A DNA stretch of 64,000 bases, taken from Campylobacteraceae bacterium. GTDB lineage: Bacteria > Campylobacterota > Campylobacteria > Campylobacterales > Arcobacteraceae. This document shows positions 55,695-64,000 of this stretch, piece after piece (the first letter of the stretch is position 1; every line of letters starts with the position of its first letter). Below the pieces are notes generated by a model, which did no database searches, was not told the DNA's origin, and worked only from the letters and a program-made list of their open reading frames with translations. The stretch covers positions 62,001 to 126,000 of the forward strand of contig JABXII010000009.1 of the NCBI GenBank assembly GCA_013373175.1. Reading direction: 5' to 3'. Made by a program: the position numbers and the translations under genes.

Positions 55695-56135
55695 ATGAAA
55701 AAAAGTATTTTCGTACTTCTATGTCTACTTATCTCTTTTGTTAGTGCAGATGAACTTAAAAATAATAAAATAAAAGAGCTTCTTCAAACTACAAATACTA
55801 TTGATATTAGTAAACAGTATGCTGACCAAATTATAATTCAATATAAAAGGATGTTTCCTACTGTTCCAAATGAAATGTGGGATGAATTTGTAAAAGAGAT
55901 TACAAATAAAGATTTTGAAGAACTTCTAATTAAACTTTATGACCACAATTATACTGAAAAAGAAATAGATGCCTTACTTGCTTTTTATTCAAGTGAGGAG
56001 GGACAAAGTATTATTAAAAAGATGCCTGTTGTATTAAGTAAAAGTATGCAAATAGGTGCAATGTGGGGAAAACTTACAGCAAAAAAGATTTATGATAAAG
56101 TAATTGCAAAAGGGTATAAACCAATAGAAATTTAA
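55695..56135 (+). CDS. DUF2059-family secreted protein
   Basis: 146 residues with a signal peptide (about 1-18, ending VSADE). The mature part is helical and matches DUF2059: ELLQTTNTIDISKQYADQII near 28, FPTVPNEMWDEFVKEI near 52, LIKLYDHNYTEKEIDALLAFYSSEEGQSIIKKMPVV near 80-115. The function of this family is unknown. Located between purH and the convergent LysR gene (2 bp between stops). It has its own ribosome site AAAGGAAA before the ATG at 55695. Confidence 0.88.
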   Translation: MKKSIFVLLCLLISFVSADELKNNKIKELLQTTNTIDISKQYADQIIIQYKRMFPTVPNEMWDEFVKEITNKDFEELLIKLYDHNYTEKEIDALLAFYSSEEGQSIIKKMPVVLSKSMQIGAMWGKLTAKKIYDKVIAKGYKPIEI

Positions 56136-56137
56136 AG

Positions 56138-57022
56138 TTATTTCAAACCATCTACAAAGCATTTTTTCATATAAGAAGTAAATTCTAAAAAGAGTTTACT
56201 TTTATATTTGTCTTTATGATAAACCATAAAAAGTTCTCTATCAAATTTTAGATTTTTTATTTTTATTTCAAATAGTTTTTTATCTTCTAACTCTTTTTTT
56301 ACTGCAAGTTTAGAAATACAAGTTATTGTTTCTTTGTTATTTAATAATATATTTTTTATCTCTTCAAAGTTTGATATTTCCATTGATATATTCATTTCAT
56401 CTAGGTATTTTAATTTACTTAAAAATACTTCTCTTGTAGCAGAACCTTTTTCTCTTAAAAGCCAATTGTATTTATAGAGTTGGTCAATATAGTAAGCTTT
56501 TTTAGTAAGTTCTTTATTTGATGAAACAATTATAAGCGCATCATCTGCAACTTTTTCTTTTATAATATTTGCCTCATTGAAATCACTTTCTACAAAACCT
56601 ATATCAATATTTGAAGTTAAAATAGAGTCTAAAATCTCTTTGGTATTTATAGAATGTTTAGTAATATGAATCTCATGGTTTGAGATAAACTTATAGATGC
56701 ACTGTGATAGGTTTATACTATTAAAAGTTTTACTTGCAGCAATTTTTAAATCACCTTTTAATCTATCTGAACTAAAACTTTCCTTTGCATGAAGTAGCTC
56801 TAAAAAAGGCTTATATGATTTTTCTTTAAAGAGTCTTCCTCTCTCATTTAAAATAAGTTTTCTTCCTATTCTATCAAAGAGTTTTTCCTCAAGTTTTTTT
56901 TCAAGGGAATTAAGACTAATTGAAATAGCTGACTGTGTCATATTTATTTTTTTTGCCACATTTGAAAGATTTGTTTCTTCACAAAGTTTGAAAAATATAT
57001 CTAGCTCTTTAAAAGTAATCAA
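56138..57022 (-). CDS. LysR-family transcriptional regulator
   Basis: 294 residues. The winged helix at the N-terminus (LDIFFKLCEETNLSNVAKKINMTQSAISISLNSLEKKLEEKLFDRIGRKL) is the LysR HTH. Residues about 88-290 form the substrate-binding, effector-sensing fold. It is divergent from the YeiH-family exporter gene with a 94-bp intergenic region, where LysR proteins usually bind a T-N11-A site and regulate the neighbour. Nothing shows what the effector is, though sulfate or sulfite would fit the target. Confidence 0.93.
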   Translation of the reverse strand: MITFKELDIFFKLCEETNLSNVAKKINMTQSAISISLNSLEKKLEEKLFDRIGRKLILNERGRLFKEKSYKPFLELLHAKESFSSDRLKGDLKIAASKTFNSINLSQCIYKFISNHEIHITKHSINTKEILDSILTSNIDIGFVESDFNEANIIKEKVADDALIIVSSNKELTKKAYYIDQLYKYNWLLREKGSATREVFLSKLKYLDEMNISMEISNFEEIKNILLNNKETITCISKLAVKKELEDKKLFEIKIKNLKFDRELFMVYHKDKYKSKLFLEFTSYMKKCFVDGLK

Positions 57023-57116
57023 AGTGTTTCCTTATAAAAAATATTTATGATTATATCAAAAATAATTAATTTTACAAATATTGACTAAATTACTATAATT
57101 TCAAAAAGGAGATTAA

Positions 57117-58133
57117 ATGCAACGATTTAAAGATAAAAATTTCTATTTTGCACTAACTACTATATTCGTATTAACACTATTCGCAAGTTATATCGCTCAG
57201 TTTGAATTTTTTAATAAACTTGGATTATCTTTATTAATTATCTCTATTTTAATTGGAATGATAATAACTAATATATTTAAAATAAGCTTGCCTCAAACCT
57301 TTGAAAGTGCTATTGCTTTTTGTACAAAAGAGTTATTAAGGTTTGCAATTGTTTTTTATGGGTTTAGATTAACTTTTAATGAAATTCTTGATATTGGTTT
57401 TGATGGAATAATAGTTAGTTTTTTAATTGTTTTTACAACATTTACCTTAGGGTTTTTTATAGGAACAAAGATTTTAAAACTTGATAAAGAGATCACTATT
57501 TTAACAAGTGCAGGAAGTGCTATTTGCGGGGCAGCGGCAGTGTTAGCAACAGAAGGAGCTTTGAAAAACAAAGCTTATAAAAGTGCAATTGCTGTTTCAA
57601 CAGTTGTCTTATTTGGAACTATAGCAATGTTTTTGTATCCATATATGATTAAAACTGGTCTTGTATCATTAGATGAAAAACAAACTGCTTTATATATTGG
57701 TGGAACTTTACATGAAGTAGCTCATGTAGTAGGTGCTGCAAATGGTTTTGAGAGTGAACTTATACAAGAAAATGCAGTTGTTGTTAAGATGTTAAGAGTT
57801 ATGCTTTTAGCTCCTTTTTTAATTATAGTTTCACTATTTTTAATCAATAAAAAAGAAAAGAAAGAAAAAGCAAAAATTGTAATACCTTGGTTTGCAGTAT
57901 TTTTTATTTTAGCAGCAGTTTTCAACTCTTTTGACTTCTTAGCAAGTGAAGTAGTTTTATCTATAAATAAATTAGATACTTTTCTTTTAGCAATGGCTAT
58001 GATGGCTTTAGGATTAAAAACAGATTTAAAAAGTATAAAGCAAACTGGATATAAACCAATATTATTAGCAACTATACTTTTTATATGGTTAATTTTTGGA
58101 GGATTATTTATTATTAACACAATAACATTTTGA
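57117..58133 (+). CDS. YeiH/UPF0324-family membrane protein (putative sulfate/sulfonate exporter)
   Basis: 338 residues with about ten membrane helices. The conserved core TSAGSAICGAAAVLATEGALKNKAYKSAIAVSTVVLFGTIAMF near 128-170 and TLHEVAHVVGAANGFE near 193 are the signatures of the YeiH/PSE family. Annotated as putative sulfate exporters, without biochemical proof for most members. Regulated probably by the divergent LysR gene. The following 83 bp lead to the sensor kinase. Confidence 0.9.
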   Translation: MQRFKDKNFYFALTTIFVLTLFASYIAQFEFFNKLGLSLLIISILIGMIITNIFKISLPQTFESAIAFCTKELLRFAIVFYGFRLTFNEILDIGFDGIIVSFLIVFTTFTLGFFIGTKILKLDKEITILTSAGSAICGAAAVLATEGALKNKAYKSAIAVSTVVLFGTIAMFLYPYMIKTGLVSLDEKQTALYIGGTLHEVAHVVGAANGFESELIQENAVVVKMLRVMLLAPFLIIVSLFLINKKEKKEKAKIVIPWFAVFFILAAVFNSFDFLASEVVLSINKLDTFLLAMAMMALGLKTDLKSIKQTGYKPILLATILFIWLIFGGLFIINTITF

Positions 58134-58216
58134 ATAAAATAACGTCACAGTAGTACTTTTAAGTTAAATAAACTATTTGTTTTTATATAATATTTTAAAT
58201 TTTAAAAAGGGTTACT

Positions 58217-60820
58217 GTGAATATAAAGTTAAAAACTTTAATTATTTTATTTTTATTCTTTAATTCTTTAGTTTATGCAAAAGAGTTAAAAAAAGTAACC
58301 TTACAACTTTCTTGGTTTGACCAATTTCAATTTGCAGGTTATTATATAGCAAAAGAAGAAGGTTTCTATAAAGACTATGGCTTAGATGTAGAAATTAAAC
58401 CTTTTAATTTTGGAGTAAATGTTTCCCAAGAAGTTGATACTAAAAAAGCTGATTTTGGTGTTGATAGAGAAACTCTTATTTTAAAAAAAGTTAATGGACA
58501 AAACCTAGTAGCTTTATATGCACTTTTCCAAGATTCTCCTTTAATACTTATTTCTAAAAATGATGGAAAAATAAATTCTGTTGAAGATTTTGTTGGAAAA
58601 AAAGTAATGACTACAATAGATGACTCAAGTGAAGTATCTATTAAAGCAATGCTTCTTTCTAAAAATATTAGAATGGATCAAATAAATTTTATCGAACATT
58701 CTCATAATGTAGATGATTTAATTGAATCTAAAACAGATATTATGTCAGCATATTTATCTAAAGCTCCCTATGAACTTCAAAAGAAAAACGTTGACTACAA
58801 AGTTTTTAATCCAAGAGATTTTGGCTTTGATATGTATAGTGATTTTTTATTTACAAATAAAGATATGGTTGATTATGACTTGCCTACAGTATTGGCTTTT
58901 AAGCATGCTTCTTTAAAAGGTTGGCAATATGCATATTCCCATATTGATGAAACTGTAGATTTACTTTATGATAAATACAATAAACAGAAACTAACAAAAG
59001 AAGAACTGAAATTTGAAGCAGAAGTATTAAAAAGATTATCTTTTTTAAATACAGAAGAGTTAGGTTTAATAAGACCTGATAAAATGCAAAGAATATTTGA
59101 TTTATACAATGTTATGGGATTAGTCCCTAATAAAATAGATTTAAATGAGTTTGTTTTATATGATAATTTTAATGAAAAATTGGAACTAACAAAAACCGAG
59201 AGACATTATATAAAAAACAATAAATATGTAAATACTTGTATTTTAGAAGAATTAAAACCTTATAGTTTTTTAGAAAACAATGTTTTCGATGGATTTGTTG
59301 CTGACTATTTATCTTTAATTGAAGAAAAGGCAGGCTTAAAGTTTAACCTTGTAAGAACAAAAGATTTTGAAGAGTCTTTATCTTATGTAAAAAGTGGGAA
59401 ATGTGATATTTTAGCGTCCGCTCAAAATGTAAAAGAGAGACGGAAGTTTATGAATTTTACTGATCCTTTTTTAACTACTTCTTTAGTTTTAATTACTAAA
59501 AATGAAAAAAACTTTATAGATGATATTGATATTTTAAAGGATAAAAAAATCAGTATCTATAAAAGCTATTCTTTCAATAAATTACTAAGAAAAAAATATC
59601 CAGATATAAATTTTATAAATGTGAAAAACCTAGATGAAGGGATAGAAAAAATAGAAAATGGCGAAATCTTTGGTCATATTGATTTTTTATATACTGCTTG
59701 GAACAAAATTCATAGTTTAGATACTATGGGATTAAAAATTTCAGGTAAATTAGATGAAAATGTACCTTTATCTATTGCAATAAATAAAAATAAAACATAT
59801 CTAGATAGAATCCTTCAAAAATCAGTTAAAAGTATTAGTGAAGAAGAAAAAGAAAGACTTCTTAAAAAATGGGTTGCAATTGAGTATAAAAAGAAGTTTG
59901 ATTATAAAACATTGTATCAAATTGTAATTGCCTTTGCAATTGTACTTATAATATTTATTTATAGACAAATACTTTTAAAAAATATGAATAAGAAATTAAA
60001 AAAAGTTGTTGATGAGAAAACAAAAGAGCTAAAAGAAATAAATCAAGATTTAGAAAAAACTATTCAAGAAGAAGTTGAAAAAAACTTAAAAAAAGATGCC
60101 CTTTTAACAAAGCAGTCAAAAATGGCAGCAATAGGTGAAATGCTTCAAAATATAGCCCATCAGTGGAGACAACCTTTATCAGTAATAACTACAGGGGCAA
60201 GTGGACTAAAACTACAAAAAGAGATGAATAAAAAATTAGATGATAAGTTTTTAGAAGAGACTTTAACAAGTATAGTTGATACTTCAGTTCATTTATCTAC
60301 GACTATTGATGACTTTATGCATTTTTTCAGACCAAATGAAGAACAAAGAGTATTCAATATAAAAGATACAATAAATAAAACTTTAAATATTTTTGATTAT
60401 AACTTACATAGTGGAAAAATTTCTGTAGAAAAAGATATTGAAGATGTAAAATTAATAAATTATGAAAGTGAACTTATACAAGTTATTATGAATATCTTGA
60501 GTAATTCAAAGGATGCTTTTGTTGAAAGACAATTAGATACAAGAATTATATTTATAACAACAAGAGTTGAAAACGACACTTTAATTATCACTATAAAAGA
60601 TACAGCAGGCGGAATTCCAAACTCAATTGTTGATAAGATATTTAATCCTTATTTTACAACAAAACATCAGTATCAAGGTACAGGAATAGGGCTATTTATG
60701 TGTCAAGAGATTATTTCAAAACATATGAATGGAGAGATTTTTGTTTCCAATAAGAAGTTTACTTATGATGATAAAGAGTTTGTTGGCGCCCAGTTTATTT
60801 TAAAATTTAAACTTAAATAG
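58217..60820 (+). CDS. hybrid solute-binding sensor histidine kinase
   Basis: 867 residues. Signal peptide (about 1-21), then an NMT1/THI5-type binding domain (LSWFDQFQFAGYYIAKEEGFYKDYGLDVEI near 30-60), then a second SBP type 3 domain (about 330-555, with FDGFVADYLSLIEEKAGLKFN). A membrane helix (about 565-585, QIVIAFAIVLIIFIYRQIL) leads to a coiled coil and a kinase core: IAHQWRQPLS near 645 (phospho-His), NILSNSKDAF near 757, DTAGGIP near 796 and GTGIGLFMCQEIISKH near 820. No response-regulator gene is next to it, so it is an orphan kinase. It senses small molecules, perhaps a pyrimidine or amino acid. Confidence 0.92.
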   Translation: MNIKLKTLIILFLFFNSLVYAKELKKVTLQLSWFDQFQFAGYYIAKEEGFYKDYGLDVEIKPFNFGVNVSQEVDTKKADFGVDRETLILKKVNGQNLVALYALFQDSPLILISKNDGKINSVEDFVGKKVMTTIDDSSEVSIKAMLLSKNIRMDQINFIEHSHNVDDLIESKTDIMSAYLSKAPYELQKKNVDYKVFNPRDFGFDMYSDFLFTNKDMVDYDLPTVLAFKHASLKGWQYAYSHIDETVDLLYDKYNKQKLTKEELKFEAEVLKRLSFLNTEELGLIRPDKMQRIFDLYNVMGLVPNKIDLNEFVLYDNFNEKLELTKTERHYIKNNKYVNTCILEELKPYSFLENNVFDGFVADYLSLIEEKAGLKFNLVRTKDFEESLSYVKSGKCDILASAQNVKERRKFMNFTDPFLTTSLVLITKNEKNFIDDIDILKDKKISIYKSYSFNKLLRKKYPDINFINVKNLDEGIEKIENGEIFGHIDFLYTAWNKIHSLDTMGLKISGKLDENVPLSIAINKNKTYLDRILQKSVKSISEEEKERLLKKWVAIEYKKKFDYKTLYQIVIAFAIVLIIFIYRQILLKNMNKKLKKVVDEKTKELKEINQDLEKTIQEEVEKNLKKDALLTKQSKMAAIGEMLQNIAHQWRQPLSVITTGASGLKLQKEMNKKLDDKFLEETLTSIVDTSVHLSTTIDDFMHFFRPNEEQRVFNIKDTINKTLNIFDYNLHSGKISVEKDIEDVKLINYESELIQVIMNILSNSKDAFVERQLDTRIIFITTRVENDTLIITIKDTAGGIPNSIVDKIFNPYFTTKHQYQGTGIGLFMCQEIISKHMNGEIFVSNKKFTYDDKEFVGAQFILKFKLK

Positions 60821-60853
60821 TTTGACCTAAGAAAAGAAACGATAGAGTAAATT

Positions 60854-61507
60854 ATGAAAAAGAAAAAAATAAAGAAACTTTTAAAAAATTTACCCCAAGA
60901 ACCAGGAGTTATGGCAAGGGATAGATTTTTTAATTCAGCGGTATTAATTCCCTTAGTAAAAATCAAAAAAAAGTATTATATTCTTTTTCAAAAAAGAGCA
61001 GCTCATATTAGACAAGGTGGAGATATTTGTTTCCCTGGTGGAAGATATGAACCTGATGATATTTCATATATGCATACAGCTCTTAGAGAGACAAAAGAAG
61101 AGCTTGGAATTGAAGCAAAAGATATAAAAATAATGGGTCAATTAGATACTTATGTGGCACCAATTGGAGCAGTAGTTGAGCCTTTTGTTGCAAAAATAAA
61201 GAAAAAAGCTTTAAAAAATATGAAAATAGATAAAAATGAAGTAGAGAAAACTATTTTAATTCCTGTTTCATTTTTTAAGAAAAATAAACCAAAAGAATAC
61301 ACTTTAAGATATGAAGTTCATCCTTTTTCGATAGATGAAAAAGGGGATAAACAGATTCATTTTCCAGTAGAAGAGTTAAATCTTCCTAAAATGTATCATA
61401 AACCTTGGGGACATAAAAAGCATAAAGTGTGGGTTTATAAATATAAAAAAGATGTTATTTGGGGACTTACTTCTGTTATTTTAAATGATTTAATAAAAAG
61501 GTTTTAA
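60854..61507 (+). CDS. Nudix hydrolase, CoA-pyrophosphatase-like
   Basis: 217 residues. The Nudix box is GGRYEPDDISYMHTALRETKEELG near 61-85 (G-x5-E-x7-REx2EE). The preceding YILFQKRAAHIRQGGDICFPGG is the CoA-pyrophosphatase signature, so coenzyme A or a derivative is the likely substrate. Basic N-terminus (MKKKKIKKLLKN). The gene is 34 bp after the kinase gene and 10 bp before the FAH gene. Confidence 0.88.
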   Translation: MKKKKIKKLLKNLPQEPGVMARDRFFNSAVLIPLVKIKKKYYILFQKRAAHIRQGGDICFPGGRYEPDDISYMHTALRETKEELGIEAKDIKIMGQLDTYVAPIGAVVEPFVAKIKKKALKNMKIDKNEVEKTILIPVSFFKKNKPKEYTLRYEVHPFSIDEKGDKQIHFPVEELNLPKMYHKPWGHKKHKVWVYKYKKDVIWGLTSVILNDLIKRF

Positions 61508-61516
61508 AGGAAACAT

Positions 61517-62131
61517 ATGAATTCAATATTAATTAATCAAAAAGAGATTTTTCCTTCAAAAGTTGTTTGCATAGGAAGAAACTATGTTGACCACATAAAA
61601 GAGTTGAACAATGAAACTCCTGATTCAATGGTTTTTTTCTTTAAACCAAATTCTTCTATTTCAAATGAACTTATCTTTCCCAAAGGAAATGCAAGCTGTC
61701 ATTATGAAGCTGAAATATCTTTTTTAATTGAAGAAAATAAGATTTCTGCTGTAGCCTTTGGTTTAGATTTAACTTTAAGAGAAGTACAAAGTAAATTAAA
61801 GGAAAAAGGATTACCGTGGGAAAGGGCGAAAGCTTTTAATAATTCGGCAGTTTTTTCTGAGTTTAAAAGCTTCAATGGCAACTTAGAAGACTTAAGCGTT
61901 GAATTATATATTAATGATGAACTTAAGCAAAAAGGTGGTGTTGAATTAATGCTAAATAAACCACAAGAAATCATTAATGAGCTATTAGAGTTCTCTTCTT
62001 TTGAAGATGGAGATATACTTATGACGGGAACTCCAAAGGGTGTAGGTGAGTTTAAAATTGGAGATATTTTTTTAGGGAAAATATTATTTAAAGATGAACT
62101 GCTTCTTAAGAAAAGATTTGAAGTTCTTTAA
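61517..62131 (+). CDS. fumarylacetoacetate hydrolase-family protein
   Basis: 204 residues. A metal-dependent C-C hydrolase/decarboxylase fold: VVCIGRNYVDHIKEL near 17, MVFFFKPNSSIS near 36, CHYEAEISFLIE near 56 (metal-binding Glu pair), LTLREVQSKLKEKGLPWERAKAFNNSAV near 85-112 and DGDILMTGTPKGVG near 163. Likely acylpyruvase or oxaloacetate-decarboxylase-like activity; the precise substrate is not readable. Part of a short operon with the Nudix gene. Confidence 0.9.
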   Translation: MNSILINQKEIFPSKVVCIGRNYVDHIKELNNETPDSMVFFFKPNSSISNELIFPKGNASCHYEAEISFLIEENKISAVAFGLDLTLREVQSKLKEKGLPWERAKAFNNSAVFSEFKSFNGNLEDLSVELYINDELKQKGGVELMLNKPQEIINELLEFSSFEDGDILMTGTPKGVGEFKIGDIFLGKILFKDELLLKKRFEVL

Positions 62132-62214
62132 GAGATAAAATTATTTTGTTTTTTTATTAAAAGATTTTTTACATTTGGCTACAATCGTCAAATATTTAAG
62201 AAAGAGGTTCTAAA

Positions 62215-63072
62215 ATGAAATATAATGAACTAACTGAAGAAGAAGCATATGTAATTGAAAATAAAGGTACAGAAAGACCTTTTAGTGGAAAATATAATGA
62301 TTTTTATGAAGATGGTATTTACCGGTGTAAGAAGTGTAATGCCGCTTTATATAAATCTAGCGATAAGTTCTCTTCAGGTTGTGGTTGGCCAAGCTTTGAT
62401 GATGAAGTAAAAGGTGCAATAAAAAGAGTTTTAGACCCAGACGGAAGAAGAGTAGAAATTGTTTGTGCCTCTTGTGACGCACACTTAGGTCATGTTTTTG
62501 ATGGAGAAGGTTTTACTCCTAAAAATACAAGACACTGTGTCAATTCTATTTCTTTAAAGTTTGAAAGTAAGAACTGTGATTGTAAAGAACATGCCGTGGC
62601 ATATTTTGCAGCTGGTTGTTTCTGGGGAGTTGAGTATTACTTTGAAAAAGTAAAAGGTGTAAATAGTGCTGTTTCTGGATATATGGGTGGTCATTTTGAA
62701 AATCCAGATTATAGTGCAGTTTGTACAGGAACAACAGGGCATTTAGAAGTTGTAAAAGTAGAGTATGACGAGTGTCAAGTTCCTTTTAAAGAGTTAACAA
62801 AACTATTTTTTGAAATACATGATTTTACTCAAACTAATGGGCAAGGTCCAGATATTGGTCCACAATATTTATCTGCAATTTTTTATGTGGATGATAAACA
62901 AAAAAATACGGCTTTAGAGTTGATTGATGAATTAGAAGATATGAACTATAAAGTGGCAACATCTTTACATGAGGCTAGTAGATTTTATAAAGCTGAAGAT
63001 TATCATCAAGATTACTACGAGAAGACAGGAAAAGTTCCTTATTGTCATTCTCGTAGAGAAATATTTAAATAA
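62215..63072 (+). CDS. MsrB-MsrA fusion methionine sulfoxide reductase
   Basis: 285 residues. The N-terminal MsrB domain (1-115) has zinc-binding CKKC near 38 and CASCDAHLGHVFDG near 85, GCGWPSFDDEV near 55 and the catalytic RHCVNSISLKF near 106. The C-terminal MsrA domain (125-285) has FAAGCFWGVEYYF near 132 (catalytic Cys), GYMGGHFENPDYSAVCTGTTGHLEVV near 155 and SRFYKAEDYHQDYY near 260. It reduces both S- and R-sulfoxides with thioredoxin. Cytoplasmic (no signal). Order B-A. Terminated by a perfect shared hairpin. Confidence 0.95.
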   Translation: MKYNELTEEEAYVIENKGTERPFSGKYNDFYEDGIYRCKKCNAALYKSSDKFSSGCGWPSFDDEVKGAIKRVLDPDGRRVEIVCASCDAHLGHVFDGEGFTPKNTRHCVNSISLKFESKNCDCKEHAVAYFAAGCFWGVEYYFEKVKGVNSAVSGYMGGHFENPDYSAVCTGTTGHLEVVKVEYDECQVPFKELTKLFFEIHDFTQTNGQGPDIGPQYLSAIFYVDDKQKNTALELIDELEDMNYKVATSLHEASRFYKAEDYHQDYYEKTGKVPYCHSRREIFK

Positions 63073-63096
63073 AATAGAGATTTTCTCTATTTTATT
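63068..63096. terminator. bidirectional terminator after the MsrB-MsrA gene
   Basis: AATAAAATAGAGA, TTT, TCTCTATTTTATT: a perfect 13-bp stem over the two convergent stop codons, with T/A runs usable on both strands. Confidence 0.75.
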
Positions 63097-63430
63097 CAGT
63101 ACCTAAAATATAATAAACTTCTTTTCCCTCTAATTTTTTTAAGTTTACATTATATTTTTTTGCCCAATGGCTTACTTCTTCGTGAAACTCTTCTAATATT
63201 TCATCTGCATCGTTTTCATCACATTTGATTTTTAAATAACTTGTAGAGTTTGATAATGCAACATATGCGTTCATTTTTTTAAGATGATCATTTAAACTAA
63301 TTAAATGTTTTGAAAATTTATTGAAATCTTTTGTTTGAGACATAACCTCTTCAGCTTGTTTAAGAGATGTGTCACTTTTTGAGTAACCTAATTGTGAAAG
63401 TAAAACTTCAGGTGATACTTCTATTTGCAT
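63092..63430 (-). CDS. hypothetical protein, 112 residues
   Basis: Soluble, no signal peptide. Largely helical with charged patches: VLLSQLGYSKSDTSLKQAEEVMSQ near 9, then SYLKIKCDENDADEILEEFHEEVSHWAKKYNVNLKKL near 64-100. I do not recognise a family. It might be a small adaptor or regulator. The ATG at 63430 has a GGAAAAAA ribosome site. It converges with the MsrB-MsrA gene, with a perfect hairpin between, and diverges from nothing nearby. Confidence 0.7.
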   Translation of the reverse strand: MQIEVSPEVLLSQLGYSKSDTSLKQAEEVMSQTKDFNKFSKHLISLNDHLKKMNAYVALSNSTSYLKIKCDENDADEILEEFHEEVSHWAKKYNVNLKKLEGKEVYYILGTE

Positions 63431-63516
63431 GTTTTTTCCTTTTTATAGTATTAAAGTATATTAGCAAAAAAATTGTAAATTTGAATTAAAAAATATATAT
63501 TATATAGACGAATTAA

Positions 63517-64000
63517 TTATTGAATTAAAAACTCTTTTTTCATATTTTCACTAAGAAGTTTTAAATTCTTTTCATCTACTTTACTTTTGGAATATTTAAT
63601 AAGATCTTTTAAATTATTATGAAATTTTTTAAAAAAAGTTATCATTTTAGGGTCAATAAGATTTGTATTATTTATATGTGCATATTCATCAATCATTGTA
63701 ATTACTAAATCATATTTTCCCATAAAAACTGCATAATTAATAGGAAGTACACCATAATTATCTGCAATATTTACTACTTTTTGGTCATAAGAATTTACAA
63801 GCTTAAATGTTTTGCAACAATCTTTCCACACGATATTATGAACTATAGTTCTTCCTTTATTATCAACATTACTAAAGTTTGGTTTTGCTTCTAAAAGAAG
63901 TTTTATAGTGTACATACAGTTATTTAAAATTGCTTTATGTAATGCTGTTGCCCCTAAATCATCTTTTTCATTGATATTAACTCCAAGATTCAATAGACTC
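63517..64000 (-). CDS. ankyrin-repeat protein, truncated at the window edge
   Basis: The frame is open through 64000 (SLLNLGVNINEKDDLGATALHKAI), so the true start is outside the window; a TTG at 63993 only appears to be a start. About 160 residues are visible: repeats GATALHKAILNNCMYTIKLLLEA, then GRTIVHNIVWKDCCKTFKLV and YGVLPINYAVFMGKYDLVITMI. A charged helical tail (KYSKSKVDEKNLKLLSENMKKE) follows. Ankyrin repeats mediate protein contacts. Role unknown. Confidence 0.8.
   Translation of the reverse strand, partial: SLLNLGVNINEKDDLGATALHKAILNNCMYTIKLLLEAKPNFSNVDNKGRTIVHNIVWKDCCKTFKLVNSYDQKVVNIADNYGVLPINYAVFMGKYDLVITMIDEYAHINNTNLIDPKMITFFKKFHNNLKDLIKYSKSKVDEKNLKLLSENMKKEFLIQ

Noticed and set aside
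1-64000. CRISPR arrays, complete insertion sequences, prophage structural genes and tRNA genes
   Set aside because: No regularly spaced 24-40 bp repeats, transposase, capsid or tail gene was seen, and no tRNA gene apart from the tmRNA.

Overview
The window is a low-GC bacterial chromosome segment. Gene content points to the Campylobacterota, most likely the Arcobacter group. Evidence is the ssrA tag (ANNTDYAPAYAKAA, close to my recollection of the Campylobacter tag ANNVKFAPAYAKAA), the carboxynorspermidine route to spermidine, Csd3/Csd6-type cell-shape peptidases, LPP20 lipoproteins, and strong use of AGA/AAA/TTA codons. Most of it is core chromosome with one small degraded accessory insertion.

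Layout. 1-3.9 kb: the end of a RraA-like gene, a small unknown gene, mfd and a small membrane protein. 4-7.1 kb: a large PAS-PAS-GGDEF diguanylate cyclase and a receiver-less winged-helix regulator. 7.3-14.4 kb: a tightly coupled operon (phosphatase, glycerate kinase, glucosyl-3-phosphoglycerate synthase, GH13 phosphorylase, galU, pgi). It forms a closed glucosylglycerate synthesis and recycling loop, probably for compatible-solute metabolism. 14.4-21.2 kb (minus strand): EamA transporter, hemD, a three-lipoprotein LPP20/CsgG-like/LPP20 operon and a Cache-type chemoreceptor. 21.5-25.2 kb: the accessory patch, with an orphan 84-residue ORF, an SF1 (UvrD-like) helicase overlapping a DUF2290-like gene (candidate defence pair), and a shattered P4-type integrase beside the 3' end of ssrA (tmRNA, 25314-25714, minus). 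Three 10-bp-phased repeats and a palindrome lie between integrase and tmRNA.

25.7-31.4 kb: bioA, carboxynorspermidine synthase, nspC and two tandem PPK2 kinases. 31.4-33.2 kb: a VWA-TPR (Bat-like) protein. 33.3-38.7 kb: tig-clpP-def, a PAS protein, comM-like and era. 38.8-43.4 kb: a partial type II secretion/type IV pilus-like set (two membrane assembly proteins, GspE, GspF), then folE. 43.4-47 kb: mgtE, a Csd3-like M23 peptidase, and a divergent Csd6-like YkuD protein. 47-49.6 kb: purL and a DUF302 gene. 49.7-52 kb (minus): a DUF2249 / 12-TM / MIP18 / CopD-like operon behind a perfect FNR-type palindrome. 52-53.9 kb: an ammonium transporter fused to an active-looking GGDEF domain. 54-64 kb: purH, DUF2059, LysR with a divergent YeiH-family exporter, a hybrid sensor kinase with two solute-binding domains, a Nudix hydrolase, a FAH-family protein, an MsrB-MsrA fusion, an unknown gene and a truncated ankyrin gene.

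The points most worth following are the helicase + DUF2290 pair in the ssrA-linked island, the glucosylglycerate operon, the Amt-GGDEF transceptor, and the FNR-box operon. All functional calls come from motif and family recognition by eye; no database search was run.
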